29,837 nucleotides of DNA from positions 1 through 29,837 of the forward strand of contig CAAECI010000018.1 of the NCBI GenBank assembly GCA_900754255.1, in the 5' to 3' direction. Of this stretch, positions 24,504 to 29,837 are shown one piece after another. Below the pieces are notes generated by a model that did not search any database, was not told where the DNA came from, and saw only the letters and a program-made list of their open reading frames with translations. The translations under genes and the position numbers were made by a program. Source of the DNA: an uncultured Succinivibrio sp. Lineage in GTDB: Bacteria > Pseudomonadota > Gammaproteobacteria > Enterobacterales > Succinivibrionaceae. Numbering within the stretch: position 1 is the stretch's first letter; every line of letters begins with the position of its first letter.

Positions 24504-25556
24504 TTATATTTCAACGTCAGGGAAATATTTGCGTACATTGCTTTTATCAAGCAATACCGGCTCACTTAAAAGCGATTTCATATCGGCATAGCCGTTATTA
24601 TAGGAAGTGGTGTCGTTAACCTCAGGCTCCTGATTATTCAACATCGCATCAATTATCTTTACCGCCGAATCGTTCAGAACATTCGGATCTCGATAAATAG
24701 TGCTGCCGCGTTCCCCAGTTAAGATGCCCTTGATGGCGCTCTCAGTAGCATCACGGCCTGTAAGATAAGGCATGTTCTCGACGGTATAACCGGCATTTTT
24801 AAGCGACATGAGCACGCCGTCGGCTACGCTGTCGGTGGCGCAGTAAACGGCATCGAGTCTGGCGCCCTTAGGTCCGTAGCCTTTATCTGCGATCAAAGAA
24901 TCCATACGTTTCATGGCGTTTTGATCATTACCCTGCTCTACCGTACACATGGCAAAAAAGAATTGATCTGAGGGCACCACCACGCGACCGTCGTCAATAT
25001 AAGGAAGGATCACGCTTAAAAAACCGTTGAATGCTTTCTCGGCACTGCGATCCTTATGATCTCCGCTTAAAAGCTCGATATAAGCAGGGTTGTCCGCATC
25101 ACGCTCGTCAAGCTTTAAGGCTCTGACCATAGCCTCACCCTGTAATTTGCCGACATTGACGTTGTCAAAGCCTACATAGTATTTAACCGATTCTGTATAC
25201 ATTATGAGTCGATCAAAGGACAAAACTGGGATCCCAGCCTTACTTACGGGCTCCATTTGCTCTAAAAGGCTGTTGGCATCTATAGGAGCTATGATCATGG
25301 CATTGACATGATCCTCGTTCATCATGCGCGGGATCTGAGCCTGCTGAATGGGAATATCGTTGTCGCCCCCGTAATAGAGCACCGTCTCATATCCGCGTGA
25401 TCTAAGCTCTTTTTCCAAAGCAGGGCCTGCAGCATACCAGGCCGGTTCATTTTGGGTGGGGAAGGCTATACCAATACGTCCCTTGGACGCCTGTACCGCT
25501 GTGGCAAATGAGCATGACAGCGCTGTAACCAATAACGTAATGCAAAATCTATTCAT
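24504..25556 (-). CDS. ChvE-like periplasmic sugar-binding protein (B)
   Basis: A 350-residue type I periplasmic binding protein. A signal peptide (MNRFCITLLVTALSCSFATA, cleavage after VQA) is followed by two Rossmann-like lobes. ChvE-family marks are IGIAFPTQNE at the first strand, IPIQQAQIPRM, SFDRLIMYTESVKYYVGFDN and EPEVNDTTSYNNG near the C-terminus. ChvE itself binds several aldoses and serves both uptake and signalling to a membrane receptor. No permease or ATPase is nearby. It lies 50 bases after its paralogue and probably shares its message. The ribosome binding site is weak (AGAG). Confidence 0.88.
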   Translation of the reverse strand: MNRFCITLLVTALSCSFATAVQASKGRIGIAFPTQNEPAWYAAGPALEKELRSRGYETVLYYGGDNDIPIQQAQIPRMMNEDHVNAMIIAPIDANSLLEQMEPVSKAGIPVLSFDRLIMYTESVKYYVGFDNVNVGKLQGEAMVRALKLDERDADNPAYIELLSGDHKDRSAEKAFNGFLSVILPYIDDGRVVVPSDQFFFAMCTVEQGNDQNAMKRMDSLIADKGYGPKGARLDAVYCATDSVADGVLMSLKNAGYTVENMPYLTGRDATESAIKGILTGERGSTIYRDPNVLNDSAVKIIDAMLNNQEPEVNDTTSYNNGYADMKSLLSEPVLLDKSNVRKYFPDVEI

Positions 25557-25606
25557 AGCAACTCTAAAACAGAAATCGAAGTTCCAAAACTGACCTCAAA
25601 ATAATA

Positions 25607-26671
25607 TTAATGTTCGTTATTTTGATCTAGGATCCCGCTTTCATCGGCCACGGCCTTGGCATTTGCCGCCGTTACCAATACGGGCTCACAGTAAAATGCC
25701 GGGATCTCAAGATCGGCATCCTCATCATAGTAGACGTTGTTACTCTCAGGTGTTGTGTTGCCAAGTATGGCCTTGACAGTATCAACGGTGGCCTGATGCA
25801 AGAGCTTGGGATCTCGATATACGGTACTTTGACGACCGCCATCCAAAATTGATCTTAAGGCTTTGGCCGATCCGTCCATACCCGTTATATATGGGAGATC
25901 CTGTTCAGTATAGCCGTGCTTACTTAATGATTCTAAGATCCCGTCGGCAATTTCATCACTTGCCGCCCACACGGCATCAAGCTTTTTTCCGCTAGGAGCG
26001 TAGCCCTGAGTATTTATGAGCTTGTCCATGCGTTTCATGGCCTCCTCACGACTCCAGCCGGGAATTGCAACCTTTTCAAACGCGGTCTCTCCCGAGGGTA
26101 CGGAAATTTCTCCGCTGTAAGTGTAGCGCGACAGCGTTTCCTCCATTCCGTAGAAATTAAGCATGGCCGAGGCATCCTGCTCGGCGCCTGCAAAATACTC
26201 GACATTGGCCTTGCTGCCCATACCTATATTTAAAGCCGAGACGATACTTTCGGCTTGTATTCTTCCTGCAGCCGCCGCATCAAAGCTTACAAGGAATTTA
26301 ACTGCCTTAGAATTTTTCACCACCCTTTCATAGGCAAGAACAGGGATGCCTGCTTTTTCAGCCGTTTCAAGGGATTGGGACAAGGCCTTATCATCGACCG
26401 GACACACAATGATCAGCTTGCAATGATCCTCATTTACCATACGTCTCATTTGTTCCTGCTGAATGGGTACATCGCCGTCACCGCCGTAATATAAAACGGT
26501 TTCAAAGCCTGCTTTTTGCAAGGCCTCGGCAAGCTCTGGACCATCCTTGTATTGTCTGAAGTCGTTTTGGGTGGGAAGGGAGATCCCTACCTTATCGGCT
26601 GCTTGAGAGGAACAGGAGAAAAAAACGGCACAAGCCGTAGCCAATGACAAAACTCTGTTATAAATCGCCAT
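25607..26671 (-). CDS. ChvE-like periplasmic sugar-binding protein (A)
   Basis: A 354-residue paralogue of the next two genes. The ATG at 26669-26671 is chosen because AAGGAG lies six bases before it and it gives a normal signal peptide (MAIYNRVLSLATACAVFFSC, cleavage near SSQAA). A longer open frame begins at 26758 but would bury that signal. VGISLPTQND, VPIQQEQMRRM and FLVSFDAAAAGRIQ follow the family. The C-terminal hallmark is altered from EVNDT-x-x-YNNG to ESNNVYYDED, and the acidic C-terminus is longer. This is the most diverged of the three and may bind a different sugar. It is the first gene of the A-B unit. Confidence 0.88.
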   Translation of the reverse strand: MAIYNRVLSLATACAVFFSCSSQAADKVGISLPTQNDFRQYKDGPELAEALQKAGFETVLYYGGDGDVPIQQEQMRRMVNEDHCKLIIVCPVDDKALSQSLETAEKAGIPVLAYERVVKNSKAVKFLVSFDAAAAGRIQAESIVSALNIGMGSKANVEYFAGAEQDASAMLNFYGMEETLSRYTYSGEISVPSGETAFEKVAIPGWSREEAMKRMDKLINTQGYAPSGKKLDAVWAASDEIADGILESLSKHGYTEQDLPYITGMDGSAKALRSILDGGRQSTVYRDPKLLHQATVDTVKAILGNTTPESNNVYYDEDADLEIPAFYCEPVLVTAANAKAVADESGILDQNNEH

Positions 26672-26760
26672 ATTTTTCTCCTTTATGCTGTTTAATGGAG
26701 CTGATATATATGGGATTATGCGCTTTACGTAGGGTTGACAGTTCTTAATATGTTTCATTT

Positions 26761-26782
26761 TTTGAGCTTGTTAACACTCAAA
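26761..26782. promoter_or_regulatory. Palindromic operator candidate upstream of gene A
   Basis: TTTGAG and CTCAAA form exact 6-bp arms, 10 bases apart, with a GTTAAC palindrome almost at the centre. It lies about 90 bases upstream of the start of the A-B unit and could bind a regulator. No promoter with good spacing was found beside it. Confidence 0.25.
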
Positions 26783-26854
26783 GCCCAAGAAAATTCTATT
26801 GGTGAGAGACGCAGACAAAAATACGTATCTCTTCTGTCTCTCCACCTTTACTTG

Positions 26855-27052
26855 CTATTTAGCATCATCATCCTTTGAAGGCGGCAGGGATCCGTGTTTT
26901 TTCAGATATTCCTGTCGCTCGTGATGACGCCTCTTCAGGATCTCCTGCAAAGGACCGTTTTCAAATTTTTTTTGCTCCTTGAGGGCATTCAAGATCGTCC
27001 CGAGCAAAAATAAAAAAGGTGCGGCAATAATTAGGATCATCCACCAACTCAT
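26855..27052 (-). CDS. Small single-pass membrane protein beside the DsbA-like gene
   Basis: A 65-residue protein of unknown function. MSWWMILIIAAPFLFLLGTI forms one N-terminal membrane helix. It is followed by a very charged cytoplasmic or periplasmic tail (KRRHHERQEYLKKHG) ending in DDDAK. The ATG at 27050-27052 is preferred, with AAGG just upstream; an alternative start ten codons earlier would overlap the preceding gene. It begins 10 bases after that gene's stop, so the two are translationally close. It could help position or regulate the thiol oxidoreductase, but nothing in the sequence proves this. Confidence 0.6.
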   Translation of the reverse strand: MSWWMILIIAAPFLFLLGTILNALKEQKKFENGPLQEILKRRHHERQEYLKKHGSLPPSKDDDAK

Positions 27053-27062
27053 AGCCTTATCC

Positions 27063-27800
27063 TCAATCCAAGGGCTTTTCAAATCTTTGCTTTAATTCCT
27101 CAAACGAGCGCACTGCTCCGGGATAGCCGCGTCCGTCGATGATGAGATAAGGGGTGCCGTTAAGTCCGAGCTCACGCACGCGACGAAGATCCGCGGACAC
27201 CTTCTGCTGAGGACGACGGCTTTCAAGTTCCTTTAAAATTGCCTTCCAATCACAGCCTGCATCCTCGGCGGCCTTTTTCAGTTCATCCAAATCATTTGGA
27301 TTGATCCTGTCTATCATGATCTTGTCATGAAATGCAGAGAATTTTTCAGGATAAAGATTGAACAGAGCCTGAGCGATGGTTGCACTCATGGCCGAGGCCT
27401 CCGAGATCACAGGTACGTTGACATGCACAACCCTTAGGGAAAAGGATTTATCGGCGGCGAGCTTTTTGATAAAGGGCTCCATATCCTTACAATATCCGCA
27501 ATTGTAATCGTAGATATCAATAAGGTAATGCTCGGCATCCGCATCTCCGCTGGCAGGGGTTCCGGCAGCACTGCGGAAGTACTCTCCGACCTCGGCAATT
27601 TTTTTAAGCTGCTCTTTTTCCTGATCGGCCTGCAACTTTTGTAAGGCCTTAACCACCACCTCGGGATGCTCTGATAAATAGGACGCTGCTATGCTTTCAA
27701 TTTCCGTTCTTTGAGCCTCGGTAAAAGCGCTCTCTCCGATCGCGCTTCCTGCAGTTAAAGCAGAAAACGTCATCACCAATGTTTTTTTAAATAAATTCAT
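27063..27800 (-). CDS. Periplasmic DsbA-like thiol oxidoreductase (ScsC/Com1 type)
   Basis: A 245-residue thioredoxin-fold protein. A signal peptide (cleavage near residue 20-23) is followed by a helical N-terminal arm with YLSEHPEVVVKALQKLQADQ (41-60), the form seen in ScsC and Com1 proteins, where it drives oligomerisation. The active site is C101-G-Y-C104 in DYNCGYCK, and the cis-proline is P217 after T216 (NGTPYL). Such proteins form, reduce or isomerise disulfides in the periplasm; the arm suggests isomerase or reductase activity more than simple oxidation. GAGG lies before the ATG. No DsbB or ScsB partner is in the window. Confidence 0.9.
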   Translation of the reverse strand: MNLFKKTLVMTFSALTAGSAIGESAFTEAQRTEIESIAASYLSEHPEVVVKALQKLQADQEKEQLKKIAEVGEYFRSAAGTPASGDADAEHYLIDIYDYNCGYCKDMEPFIKKLAADKSFSLRVVHVNVPVISEASAMSATIAQALFNLYPEKFSAFHDKIMIDRINPNDLDELKKAAEDAGCDWKAILKELESRRPQQKVSADLRRVRELGLNGTPYLIIDGRGYPGAVRSFEELKQRFEKPLD

Positions 27801-27916
27801 TTAATCCTCGTCCTATCAAAGCATATGCCGGAGAGTTAACTTTTGAATGATGTAAGAATACAGGATCTTAATACGTGATCTCCACCCTCGCACCAAAAGA
27901 GCAGAGCCTCATACAC

Positions 27917-27944
27917 AAAAAAGCGTCCCGAATTCTCGAAACGC
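27917..27944 (-). terminator. Rho-independent terminator after the WYL regulator
   Basis: On the minus strand a 9-bp stem containing two G-U pairs closes a GAAT loop and is followed by six T. It lies about 45 bases after the regulator's stop codon. Confidence 0.8.
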
Positions 27945-27988
27945 CTTTTGTAAGCGACGCTGTGCGCCACATCCTAATAGATTAAAGT

Positions 27989-28978
27989 TTAATTAAACTT
28001 ATCCTGATTCATGCGACGCATGATCTCTTCTTTGTTATCCAGAACCAGCTGACGCTCGGCGGCAGGCAAACACTCGTCATCGGGAGTGAGACGCAGATAG
28101 AAGAGTGCATAGAAAAGCAAAGCGCGACGGCAGGAGTAGGAAATACATCCGTCCTTCTTCATACCGTAATCATATTCGACGGCGCGTCTTGCCGATTCTG
28201 GCAGATCGGGATTTGCTCTTAAAACAAGCTCAACATGCTCATTCCAATCCTTGTCGTCACGAGAGGAGGTCCCGACCTCCTTAAAGCCGTTGCCGATGGG
28301 ATCGGGGTAACGATCGTTGGGGGCTGGAGTTCTCGGAACGGCGAACTGCACTATGCGTGAGAGCACATAATCACGGAATTGATGTACATCGTAGCAATAG
28401 GCGCGAACATGCCAGCGCATACCGTCATAGGCCAAACCGTGCGGAGCTACCAAACGATCTACAGGTCCGTTTTCAGACAGCGACATATAGGTGATATGCA
28501 CGGCTCGCTTGGTACGAATGGCCTCCAATATATTGTATAAAACCTCGGATTTTATACGACGGCGCGGAGGATTGAAGCAAGCAATGCCGACTGTTGGAAC
28601 GAAACCGAAGAAATTACGGCTGTCCACCAATTCACCGCGGGCGGCCAACAATAAATCATTGAGATAGCTTTCGGCGGAGCATACGTCCGGGAAAAGAGGA
28701 CGGAAGTCATCCGTTCTCAAATATACCTTAAGGTGACGATCGTAGACTAAATTTTTACGGGGAGGATCGGAGTCAAGCAACATGGAGTGATATTTGGAAA
28801 GATCCAATGAAGCCTGAGGAACGGAGATACTGAAAAATTGCACCAGATCCTTTCTGTTGATCTTACCGTCTATCCCTAATCTGAAATCGATAAACTCCAA
28901 ACGTCGAAGCTGATTCCACTTATTAGAGCTTGAAGGCTGCTTGCTTTCAAATTCCGCATCGGACTCTTCAAATGACAT
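27989..28978 (-). CDS. WYL-domain transcriptional regulator (BrxR/CapW-like)
   Basis: A 329-residue regulator. A winged helix-turn-helix spans about 22-92, with LRRLEFIDFRLGIDGKINRK, then DL-x-x-FF-x-IS and PQASLDLSKYH. The WYL domain (about 145-215) has APHGLAYDGMRWHVRAYC and FRDYVLSRI, and a C-terminal WCX-like region follows. The N-terminal pattern closely matches BrxR and CapW, dimeric repressors that guard BREX, CBASS and other anti-phage systems. Those repressors are usually encoded beside the genes they control. Here the neighbours downstream are envelope genes, and upstream is the AT-rich window edge. AAGGATATAGGA precedes the ATG. A palindrome 30-48 bases upstream is a likely autoregulatory operator. 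Confidence 0.85.
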   Translation of the reverse strand: MSFEESDAEFESKQPSSSNKWNQLRRLEFIDFRLGIDGKINRKDLVQFFSISVPQASLDLSKYHSMLLDSDPPRKNLVYDRHLKVYLRTDDFRPLFPDVCSAESYLNDLLLAARGELVDSRNFFGFVPTVGIACFNPPRRRIKSEVLYNILEAIRTKRAVHITYMSLSENGPVDRLVAPHGLAYDGMRWHVRAYCYDVHQFRDYVLSRIVQFAVPRTPAPNDRYPDPIGNGFKEVGTSSRDDKDWNEHVELVLRANPDLPESARRAVEYDYGMKKDGCISYSCRRALLFYALFYLRLTPDDECLPAAERQLVLDNKEEIMRRMNQDKFN

Positions 28979-29004
28979 ATTCCTATATCCTTAATTCTAG
29001 TTGA

Positions 29005-29026
29005 TTCAATTGAAAATGCTTCAATT
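29005..29026. promoter_or_regulatory. Palindromic operator candidate of the WYL gene
   Basis: AATTGAA and TTCAATT (29008-29014 and 29020-29026) form perfect 7-bp arms around AATGC. A second perfect palindrome, TTCAATTGAA (29005-29014), overlaps the first arm. The site is 30-48 bases before the regulator's start codon, where an autorepressor would be expected to bind. Confidence 0.45.
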
Positions 29027-29763
29027 TATCAGAGATCCCTATCAAGCCTTGAGCACGAAGCGTTATGCCGCAGGCAAAGAAAGATCCTGTTACCGTTCCC
29101 AAAAAAAGCGTTACGGAGCATAAACCGTTAACCCAAGCCTCATCGACGAAAAAACAACGTGACATGTAAATAAATTTACACCCAAGAAAAATCTTTACTT
29201 GCATTTCTGTGCTCATTTTCCATTAAAAAAAAAGAGCCATAAGTACTGTAAAAATCATATGCAGGACATGCTGATCCTTATATATATGGGAACGTACACA
29301 GCAAATGACTTTATAAGTACTTGAGATGCATATCTATAAAAAATACGCAATGCCACGTGTGCTTTTCATACAACTTTTATGAAGTATAAGGTATTAAATG
29401 TTAATATAAACGTATTTTTTAAATTTTTTACCAAATATTATGCTAAAGGATCTGAGAAACATTTCGCTCAAGTTGCAATCTTATTGATTTATAAAGATTT
29501 AAATATAAAGAAAATGTTAGACAAAGTATATAAAAATGTATGTATCAAGTATTGCGAGTAATAAATATACCCGATCGTGATGTTTTGCCTATTATTTCTT
29601 TACCCATCTAAAAAAGTGGATTTTTATACTGATCAGATTCTAATCCCTCTGTACCATCAGCCGGTTTCTTTGTGCCATCTAGTGAACGTCATCTCACGCA
29701 ACGGGACATACACACCTTACCCTGGTTTGATTTACGATGATATCTCCCTCCCTTCATAGAAAC

Positions 29764-29807
29764 GCCGCAAGGAAACATCTGACTTCATTCAGGTGAGGAA
29801 TTGCGGC
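29764..29807. other. Two-tier stem-loop at the window edge
   Basis: GCCGCAA (29764-29770) pairs with TTGCGGC (29801-29807), and inside it CATCTGA (29776-29782) pairs with TCAGGTG (29789-29795, one G-U). The two stems are separated by a symmetric purine-rich internal loop (GGAAA against AGGAA) and closed by a 6-base loop. No U tract follows on either strand. It may be part of a structured RNA or of a gene continuing beyond the window. Confidence 0.4.
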
Positions 29808-29837
29808 ACATGCATTTCACATTTCCATGTTATAAAA

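Larger units (their letters stand above)
28979..29837. other. AT-rich region without a supported gene, to the window end
   Basis: The right 859 bases are AT-rich and hold the operator candidate at the left and a stem-loop at the right. Three short open frames exist: 28983-29216 (-), 29379-29561 (+) and 29577-29759 (+). None has a good ribosome binding site or a recognised family. The first contains the regulator's operator candidate. The third ends in a TAG, after which the same frame stays open to the window end (29760 on, beginning KRRKETSDF), so it could be an interrupted gene continuing outside. Confidence 0.5.

Noticed and set aside
26672..26758. A longer start for binding protein A
   Set aside because: It would bury the signal peptide behind 29 polar residues, while the internal ATG at 26669-26671 has AAGGAG at six bases.
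28983..29216. 77-codon minus-strand frame just upstream of the WYL gene
   Set aside because: No convincing ribosome binding site and no recognisable domain, and it contains the regulator's palindromic operator candidate. It is more likely promoter DNA than a gene.

Overview
The window looks like a chromosomal segment of a motile, probably anaerobic gammaproteobacterium. My best guess is a member of the Succinivibrionaceae. This is inference from the mix of genes: an SppA of the long tandem type, QmcA/NfeD, GlnK/AmtB, ScsC-like DsbA, chemoreceptors with a flagellar-type promoter, and a broken AAA-ATPase/PD-(D/E)XK gene of a kind common in gut anaerobes. No rRNA, tRNA, CRISPR array or intact insertion sequence was found. 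Protein calls come from motif and family recognition by eye, not from searches.

Layout, left to right. (1) 138-1752 (+) is a decayed AAA-ATPase/PD-(D/E)XK gene with two nonsense codons and one frameshift. (2) 1808-4678 (-) holds a fosmidomycin-resistance-type MFS exporter, then a D-amino-acid aminotransferase with an MdaB-like quinone reductase 35 bases downstream. (3) 4974-6831 (+) is an operon of a small membrane protein, NfeD and the SPFH protein QmcA, closed by a strong terminator. SppA (7060-9006) follows with its own terminator. (4) 9117-12947 is an unusual three-gene island between housekeeping genes: an unrecognised 458-residue protein (-), divergent from an orphan TraD-type coupling ATPase and a DUF4400-like membrane protein (+). 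(5) 13128-14802 (-) is amtB followed by glnK, in the reverse of the usual enteric order, with NtrC-like sites upstream. (6) 15058-18309 (+) holds a MATE exporter and a secreted GH13 alpha-glucosidase. (7) 18619-26671 (-) is a sugar-sensing cluster: three ChvE-like periplasmic binding proteins, one with a frameshift in its signal peptide, followed by two paralogous methyl-accepting chemotaxis proteins. The last receptor has a good FliA-type (sigma-28) promoter. (8) 26855-27800 (-) is an ScsC/Com1-like periplasmic thiol oxidoreductase with a small membrane protein. (9) 27989-28978 (-) is a WYL regulator of the BrxR/CapW type with a palindromic operator candidate. The final 860 bases are AT-rich and hold no gene I can support, but they end in a well-formed stem-loop.

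The most interesting points are: binding proteins clustered with chemoreceptors and no transporter permease or ATPase in the window, which suggests sensing rather than uptake; the orphan coupling-protein island with an unknown divergent partner; the homopolymer frameshift in one binding-protein signal peptide; and the defence-type WYL regulator at the window edge.
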